64,000 bases of DNA from an uncultured Prevotellaceae bacterium (GCA_902762325.1 CACWNV010000014.1:44124-108123), one strand, 5' to 3'. Positions 10,210 through 19,675 are shown, counted from the first letter of the stretch. The notes: generated from the sequence alone by a model not told the origin. Numbers and translations are program-made.

Positions 10210-10676
10210 CACTGCAAATTTACATATAATTCCTGATATGACAAAACCTCTTCCGCATAATCTCTACGCGGAAGAGATAATTCACTCTTATGTATGTGTC
10301 GAAATCTTAAATATTTGCTTGCCATCTGCTTATCTATGATGCGCTCGGCAGTGTTTTTGACAGTAAGGTCGAATATCTCAATGTACTTTTTGTACTGCTT
10401 CTCGTCGAGAAGTTTTTTCATGTTAGCTTTATGGCGGGCCTGAATCTTATCCCATGTCTCACCACTTTTAGAAGCATCCTTTAATTGATGGTAAGCCTCC
10501 ATCGAACTGTTGAACTGTGCCATTGCGGTCTTCACGGTTTTAACCTGGTCAATCCTCAGGTCCAGATAGCTGCTAATACGGTCGAACGTCATCGAATTGT
10601 TGTTGTTCTCACTCTGAGCGTTTACACTCATTGTCATCATCACCATTGCCACGAGGGCGATAATCATCTTTTTCAT
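10209..10676 (-). CDS. Small periplasmic protein, first gene of the LytS/LytTR operon
   Basis: A 155-residue protein with a signal peptide (cut near MSVNAQ) and a mostly helical, charged mature part. The pattern of helices with LDLRIDQVKTVKTAM and ARHKANMKKLLDEKQYKKY recalls Spy/CpxP-like (LTXXQ) periplasmic chaperones, although the LTxxQ signature is not clearly present. Coupling to a sensor kinase gene suggests that it modulates the kinase or is its target. A promoter precedes it (-7 TACCTTTG, reverse of 10750-10757; TTTG, reverse of 10778-10781, 20-base spacer). The function is an inference. Confidence 0.75.
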   Translation of the reverse strand: MKKMIIALVAMVMMTMSVNAQSENNNNSMTFDRISSYLDLRIDQVKTVKTAMAQFNSSMEAYHQLKDASKSGETWDKIQARHKANMKKLLDEKQYKKYIEIFDLTVKNTAERIIDKQMASKYLRFRHIHKSELSLPRRDYAEEVLSYQELYVNLQ

Positions 10677-10749
10677 ATTCTTTTATGTTTTAATTGTTTA
10701 TTAATAATCTGTTTCTGTCTTCAGGCTTTGTTTTCGTCTTTTTACATTG

Positions 10750-10781
10750 CAAAGGTAGGAAGAATAACGTATGAGCACAAA
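10750..10781 (-). promoter_or_regulatory. Bacteroidetes-type promoter for the LytS/LytTR operon
   Basis: On the minus strand TTTG (10778-10781) is followed after 20 bases by TACCTTTG (10750-10757), fitting the TTTG-N19/20-TAnnTTTG primary sigma consensus. It lies about 75 bases upstream of the first gene. Confidence 0.65.
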
Positions 10782-10991
10782 TCAGTTTCGACGTTTGCCC
10801 CCCTGTGTTTCGACGTATAAGACAAATAGAAGAAACTACGACTGCACAAACTCTGGTTATCCGTGGCTTTTCTATAAAAAGTTTCAAGTGGATTTAAGCA
10901 GATAAAGGTAAAATGAAGAGATAATTGAAGATTTTTTGTATATTTGCAGCGATAATTTAATTTGATACAGAACAATAGAATAGTCTTTGAT

Positions 10992-13900
10992 ATGAAGTCT
11001 TACCCATTGCTCCAGTCACAATTGGGAGTTTTTTACGACTGCCTGAAATTCCCCAAGGTGATGCAGTATAACATCCCCTGTATCGTTCCTTTGATTGATG
11101 ATATTGATATCGGTCGTCTGGAAGCAGCTCTTCAGACCATCTTTGCGGCAAGAAAGGAATTGCGTATCCGTTTTTTTATCGATGAAAAAGGAGAGCCGCG
11201 ACAGTTTGTCGATGACAATAAGACATTGACAATCATGCACCATGAGATGACAGAAGAAGACTTCCAGAACTATGCCCATCACGGTTTTTGCCGTCCCTTT
11301 GACATCATGGGCGACGAGCCGCTGATAAGGGCTGAGCTCGTTAGGACACCTCAAAAGAATTACTTGTTGGTGGACATCCATCACATGGTGACCGATGGTA
11401 CAAGCTACCTCGTGCTATTCCCCCAACGCGACTTGCCATTGGCATACGAAGGAAAACCCTTGCCCGTTCAGGAATACGGTATGCTTGAGGCTGCGGAAGA
11501 CGAGTATGCCCGATTAGGAGATGAGGAATACCAGCGTGCAAAGGAAGTGATGAAGGAGAAATATGCGGGTGTGGATTTGGCAACATTATCCGCACGTCCC
11601 GAAAACCCTGTGGGCGAGATGGGACAGGAGTCGGCCTATATCAGTAGAACAATGGTTGATGACTGGTGTAAGGAAAATGGTTTTGCACCTTATCAGATAT
11701 TTCAGGCAGCCTTCAGCTATGTACTCGCCAGACTATTGCGCGAGGAGAAGGTGGCTTATACTACCATCTATCACGGACGACGTGACCCGCATGTGCGTCA
11801 GGCATACGGTATGTTTGTGCGTACCATCCCGTTCATGATGGAAATACGAAAGGAACAGACCGTGCGTGAATACATCGATGCTGTTCATACCGAGATGAAG
11901 GCAACGCTGGCACAGTTGGCTTATCCCTTCTCACACTTCTGCCGAGACTTAGGCGTCCAACCAGGCATCTCGTTCAACTTTACCGCTCTGCCCGGTTGGG
12001 AAGAGGAGTACCACTTTGGCGATAAGCATTGCTCGTTTGTACAACAGGACCGCGGCGACGTCTTCTATGATATGCTGGCACACATCTTCATCGTAGGAGC
12101 AAGTGTTGCGGGCGATACTTCTTCAGAGGGCGAGTATTACGACATCCGCATGGAGTCGAGTCTTGCCATGAATAGTCGCAAGACCATGCGCATGATGGCA
12201 GATGCCATTAAGGCAACAATGGAACAGATGATGGCTCGTCCTGATGGGTCTATCGACAGCATCAGCATCGTCAGCGACGAAGAGGCAGAGCGTATCATCA
12301 AGATGGGAACGGGTAAAGGCATCGACGTGGATTTGAGCAAGACTTTTGCCAACCTCTTTACCGAACAGGCACAACGCACTCCCGATGCTCCTGCCGTGGT
12401 GGATAAAGACAGCCAACTGACATACAGCGAGATGGATAGCTATTCAAATGCACTTGCCCATCGGCTTATTGACTTCGGCGTACAGCCCGATGACTTCGTC
12501 TGCGTCATGCTCGACCGTACTAAGGAATTCCCGTTATCAGTATTGGCTATTCACAAGGCAGGTGCTGCCTATACGCCTCTTGATTTCGAATATCCCAACG
12601 AGCGACTGAGCTATATGCTCGAGAATTCTGAGTCGAAGGTGCTCATTACGACGCACGCCGTGCTGGAGGTCAAGCAGGCGGAGGGGGGATTGACCATTGA
12701 CCATTTACCATTGACCATTTTTTTCATCGACGACTTCATGGTCAATGGTCAATGTTCAACGGTCAATGGTCAATGTTCAATAGACTTGTCCCGCCCCGAC
12801 GGCCTCGCTTATATGATATACACCTCCGGCTCTACAGGCAAGCCCAAGGGAGCCATGCTCCATCAAGCCGGTCTGCGTAACTTCATTGCCGTAGTCATAG
12901 ACATGGAGAAGCTGACCGCAGCCGACCGCATTAGCGGCCATCGCTCCTTCTCTTTCGATGCCCATATCGAAGACATGTATCCTGTGCTCACATTAGGCGG
13001 CTCGTTCCATATCATGCCTACCGAGATACGCAAGGACCTCCATGCCATCCGGCAGTTCTTGTTCGACCATCAGATTACGGGTGGCGGCTACTCAACGGCG
13101 ATGATGTGTCTGCTCCTCAACACGTTCGACGACCTGCCCATCCGCTTCACGACGGGTGGCGGCGAGAAGATGGACGGCGTGTATAGCGACCATATAGAGA
13201 TCATCAACGTCTATGGTCCCACGGAGTGTACCGACGATACCTCTTATTATAGTATCCCACCAGGACAACGTGCAGAGAACATTCCCATTGGTCAGAGTGT
13301 TGCCAACAACTGGAACTTCATTGTTGATACGGCAGGAAACCTGGTGCCGCAGGGCGTGGCAGGTGAATTGTGCTTTGCCGGGGTACAGGTAGGACGTGGC
13401 TATTGGCGGTTGCCGGAGCGCACGGCAAAGTCTTTTGTCGATTGTCCCTTCGTGAAACAGGACCGCTGGGGACGTCCTGTCCGCATGTATCATACCGGTG
13501 ACCTCTGTCGTTGGAACGAAGAAGGACAGATAGAGTATATGGGACGCATCGACACGCAGGTGAAGTTGCGTGGCTTCCGTATAGAACTGGGAGAGATAGA
13601 AAGCAAGGCTCTCAACATTGAAGGCATCCGACAAGCTGCTGCCGAAGTGCGCAAGGTGATGGGCAATGAGCATCTGGTGCTCTATTATACCGTGGATGAT
13701 AGCTCGCTTATCAATGACAACGACATCCGAACCGCCCTTGCAGCTTCGTCTTTGGCTGAATACATGGTGCCTGATGCCTATATGCGTCTTGACACAATGC
13801 CGATGACACCCAACGGGAAGATCAACCGCAAGGTGCTGCCATTGCCTGAACTGAAGCGTAGCATCGACTTTGTGGCTCCCGAAGGAGAGACTGAACAGCT

Positions 13901-15344
13901 CTTTGCCCGTATCTTCTCAGATGTGCTTGGCATTGAACAGGTGGGTGCCCTCGATGACTTCTTTGAGATTGGAGGTACCAGTCTTAATGCCATCAAGGTC
14001 ATTGTCGAAGCCAGCAAGCAAGGTGTGCAGATTGTATTCAACGACCTCTTCAACCAAAAGACGCCAAGGGCATTGGCAGACTTTGTCGCTAATCGGTCGG
14101 TGGATAAAGGGAATGATTCCCATGATGCAGATAAGGATGCGTCAAAACAGGTAAGCAACCCTCGTGAATCCTCCGCATTCTCCGAATTACTCGGAAACAA
14201 CAACCTCGATGTTTTCCGCAAAGGTGAGCGCCAACCCATTGGTGACGTGTTGCTGACAGGTGCTACCGGTTATATGGGAATGCATATCCTCAACGAGTTG
14301 CTGACTGACTATGACGGTCATATTTTCTGTCCGCTCCGTAGCAAAGACGGCGAAGACCCGATGCATCGTCTCAAGACCTTGTTCTTCTATTATTTCGGCA
14401 AGACAGAAGCATTCCGTCATATTGATGAACGGGTGACCGTGTTTGCAGCTGAAGTGACCCAGCCTGACGCCCTCAATGGTATTGATTGTCGTGGTCTTAC
14501 CGTTGTCAATTGTGTGGCAAACGTAAAGCACTTCTCTGCAGGCAATGACATAGAACTGGTGAACATTGAGAGTGTACGTCATTTGATTACCTTCTGTCTG
14601 CGAACGGATTCTCGTCTCATCCATATTTCCACCACCAGTATAGCAGGACTGAGTGTCGATAGCGTGCCGGGACCTGATGTCAAACTGACGGAACAAGACT
14701 TGTGGCTTGGGCAGAACATTGATGAGAACAAGTATGTCTATTCCAAGTATAAGGCAGAGGAACTGGTGCTCGATGCCATTGTTCGTCAAGGCCTTGATGC
14801 TAAGATTATGCGTGTGGGTAACCTATCAGCCCGTCAGAAGGATGGAGAGTTCCAAATTAACTTCAATACCAATAACTTCCTGGCATTGCTTCGTGCCTAC
14901 GTCATCATCGGCATGGTGCCATACGATGCACTCAATCAGGTGTTCGAGTTCTCACCCATCGACGAGGTGGCACGTGCCATCATGCTATTGGCTACAACTC
15001 CTAAAGAATGTACGGTGTTCCATCCCTATAACATCCACCGCCAGTACCTTGCCGACATTCTCAACGGTTTTGCTGCCGCCGGTATCACACTACGTTATGT
15101 AGAGAAAGAAGAGTTCCAGGAAGCATTGGAAAGGATGATGGAAAATCCCGACCTTGTCACCCTGTTGCGTCCGCTGATGGCGTACAATCTGAGCAGTACT
15201 CACCAGATGCGATGGATAGAAGCCGATAACGACTACACGACACAAGTGCTCTATCGCTTCGGCTTCCAATGGCCCATCACAGCCCATGACTATGTTCATC
15301 GCTTCGTTGATACCATCATTGGCTTTGACTATTTCAAACAGTAA
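10992..15344 (+). CDS. Single-module nonribosomal peptide synthetase: condensation-adenylation-PCP-thioester reductase
   Basis: Predicted to make a short aldehyde- or alcohol-ended acyl-amino acid or dipeptide. The ATG at 10992 (MKSYPLLQSQ) suits a condensation domain better than the frame start at 10962. Domains in order: condensation with HHMVTDG near residue 130; adenylation with core A3 YTSGSTGKPKG near 608, FDAHIEDM (the aspartate that binds the alpha-amino group), YGPTECTDD, YHTGDLCRW and NGKINRK; carrier with phosphopantetheine site GGTSLNAI near 995; C-terminal NAD(P)H reductase domain with GATGYMG near 1090 and the YSKYKAEEL active site. No thioesterase, partner module or PPTase is nearby. 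A palindromic repeat is embedded in frame at 12690-12780. A TATATTTG -7 box lies at 10939-10946. Substrate specificity cannot be read confidently. Confidence 0.93.
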   Translation: MKSYPLLQSQLGVFYDCLKFPKVMQYNIPCIVPLIDDIDIGRLEAALQTIFAARKELRIRFFIDEKGEPRQFVDDNKTLTIMHHEMTEEDFQNYAHHGFCRPFDIMGDEPLIRAELVRTPQKNYLLVDIHHMVTDGTSYLVLFPQRDLPLAYEGKPLPVQEYGMLEAAEDEYARLGDEEYQRAKEVMKEKYAGVDLATLSARPENPVGEMGQESAYISRTMVDDWCKENGFAPYQIFQAAFSYVLARLLREEKVAYTTIYHGRRDPHVRQAYGMFVRTIPFMMEIRKEQTVREYIDAVHTEMKATLAQLAYPFSHFCRDLGVQPGISFNFTALPGWEEEYHFGDKHCSFVQQDRGDVFYDMLAHIFIVGASVAGDTSSEGEYYDIRMESSLAMNSRKTMRMMADAIKATMEQMMARPDGSIDSISIVSDEEAERIIKMGTGKGIDVDLSKTFANLFTEQAQRTPDAPAVVDKDSQLTYSEMDSYSNALAHRLIDFGVQPDDFVCVMLDRTKEFPLSVLAIHKAGAAYTPLDFEYPNERLSYMLENSESKVLITTHAVLEVKQAEGGLTIDHLPLTIFFIDDFMVNGQCSTVNGQCSIDLSRPDGLAYMIYTSGSTGKPKGAMLHQAGLRNFIAVVIDMEKLTAADRISGHRSFSFDAHIEDMYPVLTLGGSFHIMPTEIRKDLHAIRQFLFDHQITGGGYSTAMMCLLLNTFDDLPIRFTTGGGEKMDGVYSDHIEIINVYGPTECTDDTSYYSIPPGQRAENIPIGQSVANNWNFIVDTAGNLVPQGVAGELCFAGVQVGRGYWRLPERTAKSFVDCPFVKQDRWGRPVRMYHTGDLCRWNEEGQIEYMGRIDTQVKLRGFRIELGEIESKALNIEGIRQAAAEVRKVMGNEHLVLYYTVDDSSLINDNDIRTALAASSLAEYMVPDAYMRLDTMPMTPNGKINRKVLPLPELKRSIDFVAPEGETEQLFARIFSDVLGIEQVGALDDFFEIGGTSLNAIKVIVEASKQGVQIVFNDLFNQKTPRALADFVANRSVDKGNDSHDADKDASKQVSNPRESSAFSELLGNNNLDVFRKGERQPIGDVLLTGATGYMGMHILNELLTDYDGHIFCPLRSKDGEDPMHRLKTLFFYYFGKTEAFRHIDERVTVFAAEVTQPDALNGIDCRGLTVVNCVANVKHFSAGNDIELVNIESVRHLITFCLRTDSRLIHISTTSIAGLSVDSVPGPDVKLTEQDLWLGQNIDENKYVYSKYKAEELVLDAIVRQGLDAKIMRVGNLSARQKDGEFQINFNTNNFLALLRAYVIIGMVPYDALNQVFEFSPIDEVARAIMLLATTPKECTVFHPYNIHRQYLADILNGFAAAGITLRYVEKEEFQEALERMMENPDLVTLLRPLMAYNLSSTHQMRWIEADNDYTTQVLYRFGFQWPITAHDYVHRFVDTIIGFDYFKQ
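12690..12780. repeat. Palindromic heptad repeat (TTGACCA/TGGTCAA) embedded in the NRPS adenylation domain
   Basis: Units of TTGACCA run from 12690 to 12719 and their reverse complements (ATGGTCA, ATGTTCA) from 12738 to 12780. Bases 12690-12704 are the exact reverse complement of 12738-12752. The repeat keeps the reading frame and sits a few residues before core A3, where adenylation domains have a variable loop. Confidence 0.85.
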
Positions 15345-15351
15345 TATATAT

Positions 15352-16704
15352 ATGGTAAAGACTACAATTTCAGATGAACCCAGAAATGGCATCAATGAAG
15401 AAGACCAGTTTGGGCTCTCTGCTTATGAAAAAGGACTTGAGGCATTTCTACGAGGAGCAGAAACCCCAATTACCATTGCCTTGCAAGGAGAGTGGGGAAG
15501 CGGAAGAACGTCTCTAATGAATGTTCTTCATGACAACTTATGTGGCGAAGATGATAAGTATGGTGAGTATTTCTCAGTTTGGATTAACACATGGGAGTAT
15601 ACTCTTATGCGTGATTCCTCGGATGCTCTCAAGCAGATACTCCTTAGAATGTCCAAGGAGATAGTAAGCTATGGGAAGTCGGCGTTACGGGAAATCGATA
15701 GTAAGATTATGAAAAGCATTATGGGATTAGGTGTTGTTCTGACCAAAACCTTAGGTAACTCCTATCTCAATGGAGCCGTTGATGAGGTTCAGGAATACAT
15801 CAGGAGTTCGCAGGATAATGCCATTGCCGATTTAAGAAACTATATACAGGCAGGGATTGACGAATGTTTGAGAAAAAACGAAGAGAAGAAAGGGTTCGTG
15901 TTCTTCATTGATGACATGGACCGTATCGATCCAACCGTTGCCGTAGAACTTCTTGTATTGCTCAAGAATATCTTTACATTAAAGAATTGCATCCTGGTGC
16001 TCGCTATTGATTATGACGTGGTAGTAAAAGGGTTAAAGCCTAAGCTTGGAGAGCTCAACGACACAAACGAAAGAGAGTTCCGCTCGTTTTATGATAAAAT
16101 CATCCAAGTTCCTTTCACAATGCCGGTAAGTCAATATTCGACGAAGGATTTTCTTATTAAGGAACTCAAGAGAATTGGCATCATCAGTTCTCTGGATGAA
16201 AAGAACGAGCATTTAATGAATAATATAGTCAAGGTCGAGAACCTGACAACTGGTCCAAATCCTCGTTCAATTAAGAAACTCTTAAATACATTATCGCTAA
16301 TACGATGTATTAAGAATGCAGGAGGGCCAGTCAAAAAGAATCATGTACCGGATGAAGATGAACAAGACAAAGCTCTAAACACCCTTCTTACCATTGCGAT
16401 AGTGGGAATTCAAGTTGCTTATCCGAAGGTGTATCAACTTCTATGTGATGAGTTTGATGAAGATTGGGAAAAGACTCTTCAACAAGTTTGTCAATCTGAC
16501 AGATATTTGAAAAAGAATGCTTCAAACATTTCTCAGTTGTTCAATCTGTTACGTTCTGAAATCCTTTCAGCGTCCCCTTTAGTCAAGGACAATGCCGATA
16601 CGGATGAAGACAAGCAAGACGCAAGAGATATTGTTGTTCGCAAGTGTATTCAAGACCAGTTAAGTCAGTCGTTCATTACGGGTTTAAACGCCAGTGATAT
16701 GTAG
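15352..16704 (+). CDS. KAP family P-loop NTPase
   Basis: A 450-residue NTPase of the STAND-related KAP group. The ATG at 15352 is chosen because it lies 7 bases after the NRPS stop; the frame upstream is only overlap. The Walker A is GEWGSGRTSL, with Arg where most families have Lys, followed by FSVWINTWEY and a Walker B FVFFIDDMDRIDP, then the LVLAIDYDVV sensor region. All are KAP hallmarks. A hydrophobic patch (IMGLGVVLTKTLG) could be a weak membrane insertion between the two motifs. KAP proteins are often accessory, membrane-associated and linked to phage defence. The close downstream position suggests co-transcription with the NRPS, but a functional link is unproven. Confidence 0.88.
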   Translation: MVKTTISDEPRNGINEEDQFGLSAYEKGLEAFLRGAETPITIALQGEWGSGRTSLMNVLHDNLCGEDDKYGEYFSVWINTWEYTLMRDSSDALKQILLRMSKEIVSYGKSALREIDSKIMKSIMGLGVVLTKTLGNSYLNGAVDEVQEYIRSSQDNAIADLRNYIQAGIDECLRKNEEKKGFVFFIDDMDRIDPTVAVELLVLLKNIFTLKNCILVLAIDYDVVVKGLKPKLGELNDTNEREFRSFYDKIIQVPFTMPVSQYSTKDFLIKELKRIGIISSLDEKNEHLMNNIVKVENLTTGPNPRSIKKLLNTLSLIRCIKNAGGPVKKNHVPDEDEQDKALNTLLTIAIVGIQVAYPKVYQLLCDEFDEDWEKTLQQVCQSDRYLKKNASNISQLFNLLRSEILSASPLVKDNADTDEDKQDARDIVVRKCIQDQLSQSFITGLNASDM

Positions 16705-16741
16705 ATTAAAATAGAATCAATAAAACATTTATATATTAGTT

Positions 16742-17143
16742 ATGAAACAATTAGTTATTTCATCATTATTTATTGCCTTGCTATTGTGTTCATGCAATAA
16801 CGGCAAAACTACCGAGAGTCAGGTTGAAAACACGCAAACTCCAGAAATGATAGATTCTGCCAAGATAACGGCTGAAAAGGCATACGAGGGAGTAAACAAC
16901 TATTGTCATCGTGAATATGACTGGAGTGTTGCAAAAGACAATCCTTCCATGATGTATGTAAAGATGGGAGAGGAGACGGAAGCTGAGTATCAAGTGATAT
17001 TCCGTAGTTATACAGGTGCATTCGTCTATTTCTATGTCAATAAGACGGATGGCTCCACTCGTATGGTAGAATCTGTTCCAAATCTTAATGTCGAAAACGA
17101 AACCGGGACCATTAACATATTTGATTATATCGATGCCCGCTAA
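16742..17143 (+). CDS. Small lipoprotein of unknown function
   Basis: A 133-residue protein with a lipoprotein signal (hydrophobic run then LLCSC lipobox at about residues 14-18) and a Thr/Glu-rich linker (TTESQVENTQTPE). The globular part of roughly 90 residues has no recognised motif. It follows the KAP NTPase by 37 bases on the same strand and may belong to the same transcript. The tandem repeat cluster at 17192-17270 follows it. Confidence 0.72.
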   Translation: MKQLVISSLFIALLLCSCNNGKTTESQVENTQTPEMIDSAKITAEKAYEGVNNYCHREYDWSVAKDNPSMMYVKMGEETEAEYQVIFRSYTGAFVYFYVNKTDGSTRMVESVPNLNVENETGTINIFDYIDAR

Positions 17144-17191
17144 AAGCCTGTAACGGCATTTTCTTGAAGCACTTGTTTACTCGCATGAAAG

Positions 17192-17270
17192 GATACGTTT
17201 AGGCATGCTAAAGAATACGTTTAGACACGCTAAATGATACGTTTACGCATGCTAAATGATACGTTTAGCC
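17192..17270. repeat. Direct repeats of a palindromic 22-23-base unit
   Basis: Four consecutive units (the last partial) share ATACGTTTAG-CATGCTAAA. Within each unit TTTAG and CTAAA are inverted, so every copy can fold or bind a dimeric protein. The array fills most of the gap between the lipoprotein and C10 protease genes. A degenerate relative is at 47438-47475. There is no spacer-repeat structure, so it is not a CRISPR array. Confidence 0.8.
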
Positions 17271-17308
17271 TTAGAGTATAATATGAATTCTGATATCATA
17301 AAGTAAAA

Positions 17309-19675
17309 ATGAGAAATAAGAGAAGCATTTTAGTGATGATGTTCCTGCTCGCCATCACGATGGTATGGGCTGAACCCATCGGCGAGAGTCAGGCCCGCAA
17401 GATTGCCGCCGACTTCATGGCTAACCGCTTGATGCGGTCAATGACCCTGAGAAAGGCGCATAAGGCTCCCATGACTGCTACCGAAAGCAGCGAGAAGGCA
17501 GCCTACTATGTGTTCAATGCCGATCAGGGCGGTTATGTCATCGTGGCTGGCGACGACCGTGCACCTTCCGTTTTGGGCTATAGTGAGAATGGAGTCTTTG
17601 ACACTCAGGATGTGCCCGATGCCATGCAATCAATGCTTGACGGATATGCAGCACAGATAGCCGCTTTGGAACAAGGCGCAAAGGCAGCACCGCAACATAT
17701 TTCGGGCATTGCCATCCAACCGCTTGTCAAGGCTGAGTGGTCTCAAAACGCCCCCTTTAATATCAAGTTGCCCACTATTCCTTCGGGCAATCACGCCTAT
17801 GTGGGTTGTGTTGCCACGGCACTTGCACAAGTGATGTATTACTGGAAATGGCCCGCACGTCCCAGTCGTTCCTTGCCTGCCTACACAAGTGAATCATTGA
17901 GTATTTACATGCCCATTCTTCCGGTCGTCAATTTCAACTGGAATGCCATGCAGGACACCTACGAGACGAGCGACACCCAGAGCAACGCGGCTCAGGCGGT
18001 GGCCACACTATGCCAGTATTGTGCACAAGCATTGCGGATGGATTTCAAGGAACAGTCATCGGGTACCCCTACATCCTGCATCCCAAACTTTGCAGCCGCC
18101 TACTTTGACTATGCCCCCAGTACTCACATTGAGAGTCGCAACAACTATAGTACACAGAGTTGGAGTGACCTCCTCTATAAAGAGTTGGGTGCCGGACGCC
18201 CAGTCATCTACAGCGGTAATAAGAAAGACGGTGGTCATGCCTTTATTTGCGACGGCTTTGACGGCAACGGCATGTTCCATATCAACTGGGGATGGAATGG
18301 GAGTAGCAATGGCTATTTCCTGCTTAGTGTGCTCAATCCCGACGAACAGGGAACGGGTAGTGCCAGCGGTGCCTATGGTTATATTATGGATCAGTATGCC
18401 ATCGTGGGATTCCAACCCAACAATGGTAGCAGCCACAATTTTGAGATTACAGCCACCGATGTCACACTCAATAGCTACACCAACACACGTTCAAGCACGA
18501 ACGAGGCATTCAAGATCAATGTCTCGGGCGTTTTCCATAACTATACTTCTGACACGCTTGCCGTGCGCGTTGGTTGGGGACTATTCAAGGATGGTGAGAT
18601 GGTTAAAAGTCTATACAATTCCAGTAATCAAGGTTTCAGACCCGGTTTCCAAATCCAACATACCAACCGTGATTTTGTATTTGGCGCGGGCATCACATCT
18701 GGCACCTATCGCCTCGTGCCCATGTATAGCGAGTATAGTCAGTACAACTGGCGTCCTTGCATCGGTGCAGAGCGCAACTACATTGAGGTGACTTTCAATG
18801 GAAACCAGTGCACTATTACAGGCTATGGTACTGCCGGCACGCACAACTACGTTATCAACAACATTGCCATAACAGGCAATATGCACAATGGGCGTCCCGT
18901 CAACATGGATGTCAACTTGACCAACAAAGGTCACTCAAGCAATGAATTGCTTTACATGTTCGTCGATGGTCAGTTTGCCGCTGCAGGCTTTGTGGGGCTG
19001 GAATCGGGAGAGACAGACGACATTCATTACACCTACTTATTCCAGAATGCCGGCAGCTACACCCTCACCTGGTCGTGGAGCAAGGATGGGAGCAATCCCA
19101 TTGCTACCCGTAACATCACGATTAAGGCAATGCCTGTCGCCAACCTGAGTGCCACAATCCAGATTCTTGACGTGACCGATACCAGTGGAAAAGTCATCAC
19201 CAGCGACAAGTTCAGCGTCGTGATTACCGTCACCAATAAAGGCAATACGACCTATGACGAGGACATCTCGGCAAGGTTGTTCAAGCACACCAGCGGTTCG
19301 AGCGGGTCAACTGTGCAAGGCATCAACCGGCACTTGACACTCGCTCCGGGTAAGAGCACAAAGATGCAATTCGACATGACTAATGTCAGTGATGGCTGGA
19401 AATACTTCATCTGGACCTACTTCTATAGCGAGGGGCAGCAGACTAAACTCAAAGGAACAACGACCTATACCATTGTCTTCCCCGAGGTGTTAATCGGCGA
19501 TGTTAATGGTGACTCAGACGTGAACATTGCCGACGTGACGGCACTCGTGAATATCATCCTTGGCAAGTACTCAGCGGACTATAATCTGAAGGCTGCCGAC
19601 GTGAATCAGGATGGATTGACGACCGTTGCCGACGTGACAGCACTTGTAAACATCATCCTTGGCAAAACAGAATAG
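17309..19675 (+). CDS. C10 family cysteine protease (streptopain-like) with C-terminal dockerin repeats
   Basis: Secreted cysteine protease. Signal peptide MRNKRSILVMMFLLAITMVWA; Spi/propeptide region to about residue 145; catalytic Cys in HAYVGCVATALAQVMYYW (near 167); catalytic His in GGHAFICDGFDG (near 311) with the NWGWNG motif. Two immunoglobulin-like CARDB-type domains follow. The final 60 residues hold two calcium-binding dockerin-type repeats (GDVNGDSDVNIADVTALVN and AADVNQDGLTTVADVTALVN), each with the DxNxDxxxxxxD pattern. At 788 residues it is longer than the streptococcal enzyme. It is monocistronic, ending before a strong terminator. No cohesin gene is seen in the window. Confidence 0.93.
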   Translation: MRNKRSILVMMFLLAITMVWAEPIGESQARKIAADFMANRLMRSMTLRKAHKAPMTATESSEKAAYYVFNADQGGYVIVAGDDRAPSVLGYSENGVFDTQDVPDAMQSMLDGYAAQIAALEQGAKAAPQHISGIAIQPLVKAEWSQNAPFNIKLPTIPSGNHAYVGCVATALAQVMYYWKWPARPSRSLPAYTSESLSIYMPILPVVNFNWNAMQDTYETSDTQSNAAQAVATLCQYCAQALRMDFKEQSSGTPTSCIPNFAAAYFDYAPSTHIESRNNYSTQSWSDLLYKELGAGRPVIYSGNKKDGGHAFICDGFDGNGMFHINWGWNGSSNGYFLLSVLNPDEQGTGSASGAYGYIMDQYAIVGFQPNNGSSHNFEITATDVTLNSYTNTRSSTNEAFKINVSGVFHNYTSDTLAVRVGWGLFKDGEMVKSLYNSSNQGFRPGFQIQHTNRDFVFGAGITSGTYRLVPMYSEYSQYNWRPCIGAERNYIEVTFNGNQCTITGYGTAGTHNYVINNIAITGNMHNGRPVNMDVNLTNKGHSSNELLYMFVDGQFAAAGFVGLESGETDDIHYTYLFQNAGSYTLTWSWSKDGSNPIATRNITIKAMPVANLSATIQILDVTDTSGKVITSDKFSVVITVTNKGNTTYDEDISARLFKHTSGSSGSTVQGINRHLTLAPGKSTKMQFDMTNVSDGWKYFIWTYFYSEGQQTKLKGTTTYTIVFPEVLIGDVNGDSDVNIADVTALVNIILGKYSADYNLKAADVNQDGLTTVADVTALVNIILGKTE

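Noticed and set aside
14187-14789. 200-residue minus-strand frame inside the NRPS reductase domain
   Set aside because: Antisense to clear reductase motifs; no start context or domain.
17192-17270. Possible CRISPR array
   Set aside because: Units are directly adjacent with no unique spacers, and no cas gene is present.
17943-18791. 282-residue frame overlapping the C10 protease gene
   Set aside because: Low-complexity Pro/Ser/Thr/Arg product in a shifted frame; the catalytic Cys and His of the protease are in the other frame.
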